Part shown: in pieces, positions 31,912-43,890 of the stretch | Numbering within the stretch: position 1 is the stretch's first letter | Layout: each line of letters opens with the position of its first letter | Assembly (NCBI RefSeq): GCF_003589595.1 | Contig: NW_020654422.1 | Coordinates: 4,299,154 to 4,363,153 of the forward strand | Direction of reading: 5' to 3' | DNA: 64,000 bases | Source: Hyposmocoma kahamanoa | Taxonomy: Eukaryota; Arthropoda; Insecta; Lepidoptera; Cosmopterigidae | The notes under the pieces: model-generated | Databases searched by the model: none | The model's input: only the letters and a program-made list of their open reading frames with translations | What the model was told of the DNA's origin: nothing | Made by a program: the position numbers and the translations under genes

Positions 31912-34900
31912 TTATAAAACACCAGGGAATATAGCGTGTCTATTAACAGGATAATTCTTGAACGTCTTCTTATACCATTCGTGAGCCTGGATCGCCGTTT
32001 GGATCTGAAAATACAAAACAAAGATGGTGTGTAATGAATGTATCATATAAATATTTTTAGTCTAACGCTCATTTAATATTTTTTGTTTTATATAACAATT
32101 CACTTAATACAACGAACGTTTAATATTAACTTACATTCTCTAATTTCATTTTTGATAACAATCATTAATCCTAGCACTCATTTTAAATAACAATTAAGTC
32201 GATACAACCTCAAATGGCTGGTTCCGTATAACAGTGAAAGTGTTGAATCGATCTCTTTGGCAAAAAATATATGGTAAAATTGAGCATATTTTCACTGATT
32301 AATATACGGTGTGAAAACACGATTCCTAAAAGTTTTCACGATAGAAAAGAAATATAAACTTACCTCAAAATTGTACTTGAAAACCGTCGTATTTAATAGA
32401 TGATTTTTTTTATACTAACTAAACTAAATAGAACACGTGTAGTATACGATGTACGTTTTTGGAATGGATTTAATTTCGTTTGTAAAAAAATAAATTCTGA
32501 TATAAAGCCAGTGTCCCTGCCGTTCGCCCCGCGCATTGGAATCGATTCAGTACGGGAAAACAAGTTCGGTTCAGGGGGTCTACTCTCGATCTTCGTCCGA
32601 AAAATTACTGCCAAATAGCAATACTTGACCAAATGAAAAGACGCGTGATGCGAATGAAGCTTCATACTGGATACTTGTCTTTTAATTTTGTCGAATATTA
32701 CTTATTTCCACAGTAATTGTTTCGGACGGATGTCAGACGGAGATCGAGAGTAGCCCCCCTGGCTCGAGCTGCTTTTTCTTGAACTAACCTAACCAACCTA
32801 CTAAAGGAAAGGGGCGCATATTACCTACAGGTAAACAGCTCGTAAAAAATATCTAAATTGACAATATATTATATAAAGTGATTGTTATATAAAAATATAT
32901 TTATATAAAATGTTGATATTATTACAAACGAGAATAATATGAAATTAAGTCATAGTAAGTGTATTTAGTCCAAGTGAAAATTATATATTAAATAAGCGTT
33001 ATATCCATGTTATATCTATTAAAATCAGTTTTTTTTATTTTTACACAAAATGGAGACGGAGTACACAAGTAATGACTTATATTATAAGACACATCATAAT
33101 TGTCAAACACTGTTAAAACATTGCTGTAAAAACATTAAAACATATATTTGCTAAATCTTCGTAATGCAACGGAAAGAAGTTTTGGCTCTTTTATCAGGTA
33201 CCATTTCATTCATTCATTTCAAGCAATTTTAATAATACTGTGAAACTAAATTCCTTTTTTTTAAATCGTAGTAGGTACTCATTATTATAAATTAAATGAA
33301 ATATTTATATCTTTACATGATGAATGTATTTCAAAGACGCATTACAAAAAAAATTTAAGAAAATAGTTTCTCAGTTTCGGTCTGTAGTTTCTCAGTGTCT
33401 CAGGTCCTCAGGTCTGTGAGGGCTCATTGCTACATATTTAGGTCTGTAACTTTAAATTATTTCTTTACAAAATCCACGACGGGCTCTACAATTGTTTTAC
33501 AACTTAGTTCTACTATGGACCAATGACTCGAGAGAATTGCTAATCTCCATGCTACACGTCGTAACTGTGGAAAAGTTCAATATTCCGTCTTACATCTAGA
33601 TGGCGCTGATCAATATAGTGGATAACAATTAATCCCTCTTTAACATGAAATATAAGTAGTTAGATTTTTTCCTTGTAATATTATTCAAATATTGACCATG
33701 GGCTAAAATTATTTTCTGAGCTTTGACAAATATGCGTGTCTAATAGATGGCATTGTGTGTTACAGACTAGGTGTCAATAGATGGTGCTAATCCTAACAAA
33801 ATAAAGAATAGCCGGCACTACCCATAAACATCAATACGAAAGCTGAGTAAAGACTTCGCGAATTTATCGCCGACGTCTGTCACAGGGGATCGAATCGGCT
33901 ATCAAATGAGAAGCAACTGTTCGCGCATTGGGCTAACACAGCGCTATTCCACAAATAAAGTATATTTTGCGATTTTATCATAAGTAAATCCGATCAAAAG
34001 TCTTTTAATATTTCAACATGCAACATTTTCTCTATCTCTTTCTGAAAATGGTCAACGTCGTTACATGTCTTATAACATGATCATAAAGCCTTTTGCCTTG
34101 ACCAGCTAAATGCGATTTCGATGATCGAGGTGACGCCCTTACAGACGCCCTCACATACAGACGATCCCTCATTTCGATCGATCAGCACGATAATCGTATC
34201 AATATGTCGCTACTCCTCTGGATGACGTTCAAGTTACTCGTTAACAACATAAAAAGACACTATCGATTCTTCGTTTCGATCACTCGGAAACTACATTATA
34301 TGGAGCATTTGAAAGGAGCCTTTTAAATATCGCAAAAGATGGTGAATACTATTATCTATCAGGTGAACAGTATGACTATTTCAAATCTATAAAGAACATA
34401 CCTGATTGCCTAAAACCCACAAATAAATGCAGAAGAAAGTTTTAGTGGGTATCAACAGCACCAGAACAGTATACATGATCACTTCACACAACCTATGCGG
34501 ACTGGAAACCTTCTCGAACATTCTCCCGTGTGGTATCCCATGGTCTTCAGTTACCACTTTGCCACTCTTCTTGTCTTTACGCATGTTAGCGAATATAATA
34601 TTTGTTTTTAATTGTTCTTGCCAACACCAGAGAAATACGAGTACACAAGGCACGGAGAGTATTGTTGTGTATGTGTCCGTCCAGTTTACTTTTTCTTTAG
34701 GTCGTGTGTCTGAAATGCAGATAACAAAAGATGTTAAAAAAAAGTTTTTTGTTTTATATAACAAGTTCTATATTAAGATTCGTACTAATAAATCCTAGGA
34801 CGACTATTCTGCCTTCGAAAAAACGAAACGCAAAGTTTTTTGGATAAAAATAGCAGTCAAAATATATTTTTATATTGAGTAGCTTACTTATGTTTTTTAT

Positions 34901-37900
34901 TGATGTTACTTGGACCTTTTGCTGTATGTATACCAACAAATTATTGAGATTTCTACAAAAATTAGGTTACATCTATTTACCTGTCCATACTTGTACAATT
35001 ACCACCAAAAAGTTAGTATATACTAATACAAAATCATATTCATATTGTAGCGTCAAGAGCACGTCGAGCATTACACTTAAGATTTAATTTCCGAAAACAG
35101 GCGTGCCCCAAAGATCGCCACAAAACGTGTTTTGTTTCGCATTGTTTGCATCTAGTGAATTCCTACAACCTTCACCAGGTCAATAGTCCACTTTGTGAGT
35201 GGTCTACCCAGTACCTTGACAGCTCTTTGGCCCGGTATCGGTTATATGATCTGCGAACAATGTGCCCCGCTCATTGTTACTAAATCTTTGCAATTCTTTG
35301 GGCTATGTCGGCTACTTCGCTACAAAAAAAACTTACCTAGAACCAAAGGTGCCTGTCCAAAAACGGTGACTATACATCCAAAGTAATGTATGATACCAGC
35401 TAAATAATGACTCAGATTCATTTTACTGGACTTGGCGAATACTTGCAAGAAATATGTTTCGTATAAACGTCTGCTGCATTGCATTGTGAGGAGACACATT
35501 GCAATGATGGCTGCCGTGACCGACACTGAAACAGATTACAAAAAGGAATATTAACTAACTAGTTTAATTTACCTTGAGATGTCTACCCAATATAATAAAT
35601 GAATAATAAATAACGCACACACTCATAACCCCGCACTAAGGTAAACCCGTGTCGCGGGTGCGCGGGTGCCATGAACACACACACAGACCACCACAAATTA
35701 CACCCAAACTCACGAGAGAAATAATTGTAGGCCATACAAATATTTCTCCCGGCCCGGGAATCGAACCTGGGACCTCTGCGTGGCAGTCCGGCATGGTAAC
35801 CGTTCGGCCACGTGGTAAATGTATATAAAAGGATTTTCATTTTTCTTATAATCTATTTCGCCGATTAAATTTGTAAACGCAGTTGGATAACGGTATCTAT
35901 CCGAATCCGAATCTGAATCGAAAGTTTAAATCGGAATGTTCTGAATAGCACGGAAAGCGCTCTTAGATTCGAGAATTCGGCCAAGGAGGCAGTTAAATAT
36001 ATCCCGGAGTCATAATTATACCGTTCACCATATTTATTTTTTATGCATACATACACTTCACGCCCTTTTTCTATCGGGATAGGACATAGTCTGCCACTTG
36101 CTACGATCCTGAAACATCTTTCGCCTCCAATGCTTTCACCACACCAATGTTTTCATATATGCTCATAGGTTAATGCTTTCATACACGCTCATAGGTTAAG
36201 GGTAAGAGTACCTCAGTTTGGTGTTTACACAAATTATATAAATTTGAATAAAAGTAAGGTGTAACTAAAAGTAAAATGTTGAGGCCATTTCCTATTAATT
36301 TACTGTATACAGGTAACATTACAAACGATAAAAATTAAATCACCCATCAATGAATGCTGCCATGTTACAATTATTTTAGGAAAACATTTTATTACCTAAA
36401 TAGATACTACATAAATCTATTGAATATTTGAATAATAGTCATAATTAAATAAGCTTTATAATAACGCGCACATAATCGTAGTCCCACACTAGGGAAACCC
36501 TGTATCGCGGGTGCCACGGACATACATAGATACTAGCAGTAGAGCTCCTTGTGAAAGAGTTCGTCCAGGGAAGTGCTGCCACCTTACCTATTTCTGTAAT
36601 GTCAGCATTTCTGTGTTCCGGTTTTGAAGGGTAAGGGTGCTGGTGAAATTACAGGCACATGAGACTTGCAAACTTATGTCTCAGAGTGACAGGCGCAGTG
36701 GCAGTGCCCTTCAAATTTTTGCGATATAAAGTTCGGAGTTGCAATGCAACTGTTATGGGAGCGTGTAGCTTCCTATAAGGCGCACGACATGTCCGTCCTG
36801 CAACTTGATAATATAAAAAAAGCATAGATAACCACAAATTACACCTAAACTCACGAGAGAAATAAGTGTAGGCCATACAAATATTTCTCCTGTCACGAGA
36901 ATCGAACCCGGGACCTCTTGCGTGGCAGTCTAGCATGGTAACTGTTCGGCCACTGGGGCAGTTAATTGGAGGCTTTAAGATGATTGATGAATATTTTTGT
37001 AAAAATAATAATAAGGTTGTGGGGATTGAGTTAGCTACTTTCATTATTTACAATAATTGACGCCAAGGTAAGGTACCGCAAGTTGCTAGAATGTTGTTTA
37101 GAATTTTAACTAGTTAAGTCATATGTAAAGGTTATCACTTTAAAACCTTGAAGTGGTAGATAGTTTAACTATAACTTTTAACTTCAATGTACGAACTAAG
37201 ACCTCTGTGGCTCAGAGGTCTTGTGGTGTCAGATGAAAAGGTTTGAAACTATTTAAAGTGATTAATATAAGAAACAAAGATTTCGAAATAAATGGATCTG
37301 TCCAGGGTGTTCTGGGTAGTTTCCATAACTCCAAAGACACGTTGGTACTAATAGTTTAAGGAAAAACTACTGTAAACAAAGCAGCAGTGATCGTAAACTT
37401 TTTCTTTAGAAAGACAAAACGTTGCAGCATCATGATAAATTTATTATTTTATAAAAAGTTTCTTTATACAGTGCAAACTTTTCTAGATCTACAGATCTAT
37501 ACATACTTAATCCATTTTAAAAACTTGCACTATCTATATACACTTAACCTATTTCAAAAACTTGCAGTATAAAAAAATTAAAAGAAACAGAGGTTACACA
37601 CATTAAATGGAAAATAATAGAACATTTTCATTTGATCTTTAGTGTATAACATGAGTAAAAGAAATGTAATAATTACATAAATTTTGTGTAGATTTGAGAA
37701 TTTTGTTTAATGGTATTTATTAATGCCCCTGACAAAATTCCCAAAACTTTTTTCTATCTAATGGTAAAAAAAAACGAAGTGTAGACAAGATCAATTCTAC
37801 CAGATGTTGACCATAGGACCTCCTTGACTAGTGCTCTCAACTAACCGCTCAGTCACCCTAACATTGAGGGATATAAAGAATTCTGTAACTATACTCAACA

Positions 37901-38773
37901 CTCTCAGGGAAAGAAATAAAGTAGTCCTGCACTGAGTTCCAGGCCACTCCAACATCGAGGGAATGAGGTAGCAAAAGCTGATGCCAGGGAAGCTCATTGG
38001 TCCTGAACCCTTTATATTATACGTGCTCCCGCCTGAAGTGTACAAAGTAGTGTACCCAGTAGTGTATGAAGTTCCATACTGTGAAGGCACAGGCCACAAC
38101 CAGAGGACATAAAGCTGTCGGAGCCAGGAAAGTCTTTCAGTTCTTTAATGCTGTTGGTCTTGCTCCGAAGTGTAATTAGTGGTGATCACAATAGAACAGT
38201 TTAGTGGTCACAGTGATGAGAAGCTGCATAGGCCTTGAAAGCTACCTAATAATAACAAGTAATGCCGCACAGCTAACGGCTGGGCCACTGAGTGTAAACA
38301 TTAAATAAAAACCTAGACACACCAGGAAAGTGACAATAAGTCTAACGTTTATTGTCTTAATTATTAGATTAGGGAAGTAATTGCTGCTTGTCACAGTAAG
38401 TAGAAAATTCAGTGAGGATGTTAAAATATTCTATCAAAATCTTACCTGATGGTTCATGTTGTTCTAATAAAAGCTTCAATACAAATTGTATATATCTGCT
38501 GACACCACAGTCGAAGTAATATACCACAAACATATACCCCAATGTGAACACACTCAGTACTGACGAAAATAGGTAAAAATGTCGATAATATGCTTTAGGA
38601 ATTTCTATAATTTGTAGGAAATTCCCACCAGAGCCTTGGTAAGCAAAATTACCATATTTATAGCCTTTTATTACAAACGCGGGCAAATGATTTTCGTATT
38701 TTGAAATTAAAACTCCTGTGAACGTAACTGTAAATGCCAAACTTAGGAAAATAAATTCTAATATGTTTAGCAT
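31912..38773 (-). CDS. Srd5a3: polyprenol reductase, Srd5a3-type steroid 5-alpha-reductase family (4 exons, 305 aa)
   Basis: Integral ER-membrane enzyme; the family reduces the alpha-isoprene unit of polyprenol with NADPH on the route to dolichol, the lipid carrier for N-glycosylation. Exons on the minus strand: 38773-38446, 35525-35337, 34709-34402 and 32004-31912, with GT/AG borders and phases 1, 1, 0. Total is 305 codons plus stop, close to the usual 310-320. The N-terminal exon has membrane segments. Exon 2 carries the family block CSRRLYETYFLQVF and KMNLSHYLAGIIHYF. Exon 3 holds the catalytic-domain signature HGIPHGRMFEKVSSPHRLCE, with the conserved His and Glu, then a hydrophobic stretch. 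Exon 4 ends AHEWYKKTFKNYPVNRHAIF. The start codon is the first Met of a hydrophobic N-terminus. Introns contain SINEs, an R2 element and a foldback element. Confidence 0.93.
32572..32761. repeat. foldback MITE in Srd5a3 intron 3
   Basis: Left end 'cagggggtctactctcgatc' then ttcgtccgaaaaattactg; right end cagtaattgtttcggacg...'gatcgagagtagcccccctg'. About 190 bp with roughly 40-bp arms. Confidence 0.75.
33000..34386. other. rest of Srd5a3 intron 3
   Basis: AT-rich intron sequence. A short tRNA-like stretch near 33880-33950 ('aggggatcgaatcggctatc') may be another SINE head. Nothing else was recognised. Confidence 0.4.
35050..35088. repeat. M1 element fragment in Srd5a3 intron 2
   Basis: 'gcgtcaagagcacgtcgagc' then attacacttaagattta, the left end of M1 only. 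Confidence 0.55.
35604..35815 (-). repeat. tRNA-derived SINE (family S1), near complete
   Basis: Reverse-complement S1 from the (ATT)n-type tail 'aataataaataacgcacaca' to the head 'accgttcggccacgtgg'. The B box complement reads GGTTCGATTCCCGG. A short duplication ('gcgggtgcgcgggtgcc') is private to this copy. Located in Srd5a3 intron 1. Confidence 0.85.
36461..36965 (-). repeat. S1 SINE split by an R2 insertion
   Basis: S1 3' half at 36461-36531 ('aataacgcgcacataatcgt' to 'cggacatacatagata') and S1 5' half at 36823-36965 ('catagataaccacaaattac' to 'ggccactggggcag'). The two halves join perfectly if the R2 element and one copy of CATAGATA are removed. Confidence 0.85.
36533..36822 (+). mobile_element. 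R2 retroelement, full length with target-site duplication
   Basis: Inserted in an S1 SINE and flanked by CATAGATA on both sides (36524-36531 and 36823-36830). This fixes the element limits: 5' end 'tagcagtagagctccttgtg', 3' end 'caacttgataatataaaaaa'. About 290 bp, non-coding, with an A-rich tail. It behaves like a SINE or a uniformly 5'-truncated LINE tail; no tRNA, 5S or 7SL head was recognised. Confidence 0.8.
37050..37790. other. Srd5a3 intron 1, little recognised
   Basis: AT-rich. A small hairpin 'agacctctgtggctcagagg' then tct lies at 37200-37222. No coding evidence. Confidence 0.35.
37797..38230. other. GC-richer unidentified block in Srd5a3 intron 1
   Basis: Stands out from its AT-rich surroundings by base composition. 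A 100-codon minus-strand frame (37797-38099) shows no recognised family, and the other frames have stops. Probably a degenerate transposon or LINE piece, but no second copy was found in the window. Confidence 0.3.
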
Positions 38774-39939
38774 CGTAGTTATTTTGCCCTTACTTGAACG
38801 TCAAACTCGTGCAGACTAGAATGTCGTCGCAACATTACCAAAACTAATACTAATCACTTTACTGAGTAACGGAATTATGAAATATAACGGGATAAAATTG
38901 TCCATTCGAATTTCGTTCCACCTAAATTGCAAAACATCTAATCATTAGAAACGCTAGAAACGATATTTTTGTGTTAAACAGAGAAAACATATATATTGAC
39001 TTACGTAGCGCTATCTTTGTCTTTCGTTAATATTAGCGAAGAAAAACTGTGGCTATTATGGTGGCTATTGAATAAAAGTTGTATCTGTTTTACAATTACA
39101 TGACGCCATAGGTATGCCCAGTTGTCCGCGCAGTGGTACATTTTCTGGCCCAGCTTAATATTAGATAAACACATTAAACCTCATTTAAAAGTAGTTTTCT
39201 TATTACATCGAAAGAAAGAAAATAAATTTAAGCGATTTGACTGCTATTTCAAAATTAAAATTGATACAACACAAAATAACTTGGCAATTGCATGACGTCA
39301 TGAACGAGACAAACAATTAATATTACCTCAATTAAGATAGTAATCTAGGAATAAACCTTATCAGCTGACATATTGGGTATTTTTGGCTTGGATATAAGTT
39401 CTTTGAGCTGATTTAATAATATGCGAAATGAGTTGCGTGTGGTAGTACATAAAAATGATTGTCATTTAGAAAATATTTTTCATGAATCTAAGACATAAAG
39501 CAATAAAAGACTAACGACCAACGGAAACTTTCAAACAACATAGCGAGGAAATTAATAAAACTGACAAAATGAATAGTAATTACAAGACTGGCGAGTACGG
39601 AAACTGACAACCTGGTCTCGACCATGCAAACAGCTTATTTTAAATATGCGTTAACATCCCTAGTAAGTTTGTGTTTTAAATGCGCCGACGACGCGCGTTA
39701 CGCACCGTAAACGCGTGTCGTCTGCACGTATATGTATAATAAATTTAGTATGCATGTATTTAGTATTTAATATGTATACGCCGCAGAGTCGCCGACAAAG
39801 GTCGCAGACGCGCTGTAGCTTACACTGAAGACTTAAATCGAAACATATCTACTGAAGAAAAAGAGAAACTATTCGCCTGTTCGAAACGGAACGAAGAAAA
39901 AAGTATTATTTTATAATCATGCATGCTTGGAGATACCCT
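38774..39939. other. spacer upstream of Srd5a3
   Basis: Contains the Srd5a3 promoter region by position. No TATA/initiator pair was convincing. Near 39670-39740 there is a CG-rich stretch (gcgccgacgacgcgcg, acgcgtgtcgtctgc) related to the arms of the foldback at 49511-49818. Confidence 0.4.
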
Positions 39940-40235
39940 TAGCGATGGAACGAGTTGTATTTGTTTCAACTCAGGCTTTAGACTTCACTGCTAACTCGAG
40001 TTAATTCGACTCGGTGCAACAGCGAGTCGCGAGTAGAACTCGAACCGACGATTCACCGAGTTGGACTCGATCGGCCGGCCGACCGCGACTCGAGCGTAAC
40101 CGAAGGTCACCGAACCCACCGAGCTAGCTCGAGTTCACAAAGTGTAGCTCGAGTTCATAAAAAATTAACTCGAGTTGACTCGTTATAGGAGTAACTCGGG
40201 TTGACGGAGTTAAATAACTCGATTCGCCATCACTA
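39940..40235. repeat. hAT-type MITE with an ACTCGAG-rich interior
   Basis: Left end TAGCGATGGAACGAGTT; right end is the complement of TAGTGATGGCGAATCGAGTT. These TAGNGATGG termini are hAT-like and resemble the terminus at 6226. The 296-bp interior is packed with CTCGAG, ACTCG and CGAGTT motifs in both orientations. No matching 8-bp flanks were seen. Confidence 0.6.
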
Positions 40236-40236
40236 G

Positions 40237-40297
40237 TATCAATAATTTACAGGTATCTCAGAGTATGATACTCTGAGATACCTGTAAATTATTGATA
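40237..40297. repeat. perfect 61-bp palindrome (30-bp arms, 1-base centre)
   Basis: The left arm (40237-40266) starts TATCAATAATTTACAGG and ends CAGAGTAT; the right arm (40268-40297) is its exact complement. It begins one base past the end of the hAT-type MITE. Confidence 0.9.
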
Positions 40298-41365
40298 GTA
40301 TCCGTTACCTTATTCAAATGGTTATCTACGAGTACCTATGATTTGATTTTGGGAATATTATCAAGTTATATAGATTTTAAGACTTTCGTGGTTATTCACT
40401 AAATTATTATCACTAATATTAGGTTTCTTACCCGGCACCATTGACTTACAAATAAATGGACGAAGGTCTAATACAAAAACCACGAAAAAAATGTCCCAAG
40501 TCAACCTATTCGAAATTTAAATTGTAATGTCATCGCAGTATCGCGCTGTCAGTCGAACAAATGAAGACTAAAGCGAAGTTTGGCGCTCTGTATACGATTT
40601 TAGCGCCTTACAAGTGCGGACACTTTTTAGCGCGGACCCGACGTACATATAATTGTAAGTCATTGCCCGACACGCCCATGGTCACGTTCCGAAATATCGG
40701 GAAAATAAAAAGAAGTCATACCGTGGTAAGAAACCTGATATTAGTGATAATCATGTTATCAAGTTATTTAGTAAAGGTAGATTAGTTTTATGTTTGAATG
40801 ACTTCAGGCCTAAAAGATTAACTTTGAATTTTTAAATGGGAGACGCGGTATTCCCTGTTAAACTCTCCTTACTACCTATACACAAGATTTTGACATTAAC
40901 CTCGTTTACTTTCTTGAATGTAGTAGCATTTTTTCGCCTGTAAAGACAGTGAAACGTAACAATAGAGGTCTACACATGTTGTTCTTTGAGTACTCTCAGT
41001 CTATACCATTCAGGGGAGGCCTCGATGTATGTTAATTTAAATATACAAAGCGATCGCAATGAATATAAAAACATAAGATACACAAAGGCTTTTGTAAAAT
41101 ATCTTAAAAGCTATGTTCAAAGTAAAGCTTTTTATTGTTTAAAAGAAACTCTTTTTAGAAAATAGTACCTAAGAACTATACGAATTTCAAAGCATATAAT
41201 TTGTAAGTATTCTATCTAAGTAGGTACCTACCTAAATATTTAATATAAATATATCATGAATGAGACTTTAATGTTATTATATTTATTTATTGTTGTTATT
41301 GCCTAAAATTCTATTTAGTTTTGTCATTAATTATTTCTAATTTTATTTCATTAATGTAATTAGTA
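40298..41365. other. intergenic, nothing recognised
   Basis: AT-rich. A 74-codon plus-strand frame (40561-40785) has no recognised similarity. Confidence 0.4.
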
Positions 41366-41516
41366 AAATGCGGCCGCGCGATTGTTACTTTTCATACAAT
41401 TTCTAGAAGCGCTGCAACCGCGCGGTAGCCGCGCGACAGTCGCGGTGCAGCCACACTCGATTGCATCATGGTCATGGTTAGTGAGGTGCACGTGTTAATT
41501 TTTCAAATTAACTTCG

Positions 41517-41695
41517 ATGGACGAAAATCGAGTTGAAGAATTTATAGAGAATGCAGAACAACACCTTGCAATATGGGATATCAGTTCCGCCAGTTATTCT
41601 AATCGACTGAAAAAAAAGGCATTGGAAAATTTATGTCTAAAATTTATTGACAATTTTGAAACTAAAACTACAAATGAAAAAAAAAACATAGCAGG
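41517..41695 (+). pseudogene. partial MADF-domain ORF cut by an assembly gap
   Basis: Starts MDENRVEEFIENAEQHL and continues AIWDISSASYSNRLKKKA, then FIDNFETKTTNEKKN. The Trp-Asp, Tyr-x-Asn-Arg and Lys pattern is that of a MADF (Myb/SANT-like) domain, common in the second ORF of PIF/Harbinger transposons and in some insect transcription factors. The reading frame enters ten N bases after about 60 codons, and the following sequence is a dispersed repeat rather than MADF. A GC-rich stretch at 41370-41460 (gcggccgcgcg, ccgcgcggtagccgcgcg) may be the transposon's 5' region. Host gene fragment cannot be excluded. Confidence 0.5.
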
Positions 41696-41705
41696 NNNNN
41701 NNNNN
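41696..41705. other. assembly gap, 10 N
   Basis: Ten undetermined bases. The true gap length is unknown. Confidence 1.
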
Positions 41706-41729
41706 GTTTTTGTTTCAATATAGTTTGAA

Positions 41730-41920
41730 TCCTCGTGTTTGGCAAATTTGAATATCAACCGGAATCTTATTATAGAAGTGTATATATTGCCCCTTGAATG
41801 AATTTGTGACTTATGAAGACGACTGTCAAGAACAGCCAGTTTATTTTTATTCCTCGTGTTAATATTATGTTTGTCACTATTTTTCATTAAAAAAATACTA
41901 TCTTCTTTTGTTAATTAAAT
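41730..41920 (+). repeat. dispersed repeat R6, copy 1
   Basis: 'atatcaaccggaatcttatt' then atagaag, 'gacgactgtcaagaacagc', and 'cactatttttcat' then aaaaaaatactat. The same blocks in order occur at 55110-55255. Confidence 0.65.
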
Positions 41921-41929
41921 TTTATTACA

Positions 41930-43040
41930 ATTATTTTTTGTGAAATTACTCCACTAGCTTGTTATAATTATTAACATCAATTTAACAATGAAGGAATTAA
42001 TGCTTACATTGCATCCCCCTGACATCTTTCAGATACTCTGTGGCCGGACGAATTGCCCAAATCGGCAATCAATTAATCAATCTATACACCAATCTTTAGC
42101 CCATTGCATGTTATTTTGGAGATCTTCAAATGTTATTTAGTCAAAGACGCACCGGATTGGAATCCGCGCCCCGGCGTCGCCAGAGAAATTGTACTGTTAA
42201 AATAACAGCTTGATGAATTCACCTATTTGCACTCAACATAAGTGTTTTTCAAAGGTTAGGCTGCGAACGTAAAGGGGTGTCACCGGCACTCAATGCTTGA
42301 TACTTTTCAATAACTTCGTAGGTAATGAGTACCTACTTCCTATAACTAGGGATCGAAAGAAGTAACCCGAGGGCGTATAAGTTCGGTATAAAATTGAACA
42401 CAAAATGAGAACATTAGTGAGAATTTACAACATATACCTGTAAAATTGTCCATATCGGTAACTGGAAAAAATGCACAGTGTAAATTCTATCGTGTATGCA
42501 TCGATTTTATGTTCAGTTTTGCAGTGAAACGCCCATACCGATTACCTACCTTTTTCGCTCTAACTATAAAATGGTCAGCAATGTTTCATAGTCTACGCCG
42601 TATAACCCTTCGCTATTATGCCTTATTTTTATGTAGTAAGTTTTTTGTTAATAAAAGAAAGTAAATAATTAAAAAAATTCGTAATAGACTCTTTTGCCTC
42701 TATTATGACTTTACAGTATTGAAGCCGCTATCATTTGAGTAGAATGTTTGTATTGCACAATTGCACACCGTGTGCGATAGTGTCACATGTCGAATGTTAA
42801 TTTTTTTTAATTATAGCAATATATTTAGTCTAAAGATATTTCTCATGAGTGATCGGTAGTCATGTGGTGGTAGATGGCCATGTGAGCAGACTTCTAGCGC
42901 TTTTTCGGACTGCGTTGACACACGTGCCAGCTACACCGCGCCGTATTTTCCACAATCCATTCTTATGCTTAGAGGACACTGATCCCTTTCTCGCTGCTAT
43001 GAAAAAACAAGCAAAAGATGAAATTGATAATCTCAGACAG
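41930..43040. other. intergenic with one palindrome-arm relative
   Basis: 'ttttttgtgaaattactcca' then ctag near 41935 matches one arm of the palindrome at 45164-45219. A 109-codon frame at 42849-43178 runs into an R3 repeat and is not supported as a gene. No RNA gene was seen. Confidence 0.4.
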
Positions 43041-43044
43041 AGTA

Positions 43045-43474
43045 CTAAAAAAACCGACCTCAAAAGTACGTGTACCTCTATTTGCCAAGTTTTATTAAAA
43101 TATTCCCTAGTTCGCCACTATACAGGACTTGACACAGGAGATAATAAAAATCGGTTTTCACTACACAAAGTATATTGAGAGAAAAACGCCTTGAATTGGA
43201 GAATAGCAAAACCAACCATTAAAATAATTGCTCCTTAAGTAAAATTGAGACGCTATTTATGAAAATGAATGCTCAAGCGTGATCAGCGTCCCTTAGAGGT
43301 GGATGATTTTTTTCAAAATGTAATGGGACCACTATGGAGGTACCCTCTTTCCAACAAAGAAAGAATCATGAAAATCGGTTCACAAATACCGAAGTTATCG
43401 CGTAACATACATACAAAAAAAAAAAATATACAGTCGAATTGAGAACCTCCTCCTTTTTTTGAAGTCTGTTAAAA
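43045..43474. repeat. repeat family R3, full length
   Basis: Starts CTAAAAAAACCGACCTC and ends 'gagaacctcctccttttttt' then gaagtctgtt. The ends are short imperfect inverted repeats (ACCGACCTC / GAAGTCTGT). Internal 'attgctccttaagtaaaatt' and 'taccctctttccaacaaa' are conserved in the other full copies. Confidence 0.8.
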
Positions 43475-43890
43475 ATGAAAATAGTTTTTATTTCTTTTTC
43501 ACAAAAACTTAAATTAGAATTTACGAATTTTGGATCTTCCTAGTAGGTATCATCTGCATGTATTCTAAGACTCACTCTTCCAATATTCTTTAGTATACAG
43601 AAATAAACCTTACTTGGTTTCTATAATGTACTAAAAATTATTACAATTTCAAGAATTTGAATTTGAATAGAGTAACATAATTTTTCATGAGGTAATAATG
43701 ATACTAATAATAATAACAGCACACACTATACCCAACGTCACCCATTAGGATGTTCCCAAGATAATAACAACAATAATAATAATATGGGTACCTTAAGGGT
43801 GGGATATTTTCTCCGTTTCATCATAAATAGAAAGATAATATAAAGGTCGAACTCATAGAAAAAATCCTTTGATCTGATAGGACGTGTCGC

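Noticed and set aside
37797..38099. 100-codon minus-strand frame in Srd5a3 intron 1.
   Set aside because: No family similarity, and Ser/Thr/Tyr-rich start with no exon borders; probably repeat-derived.
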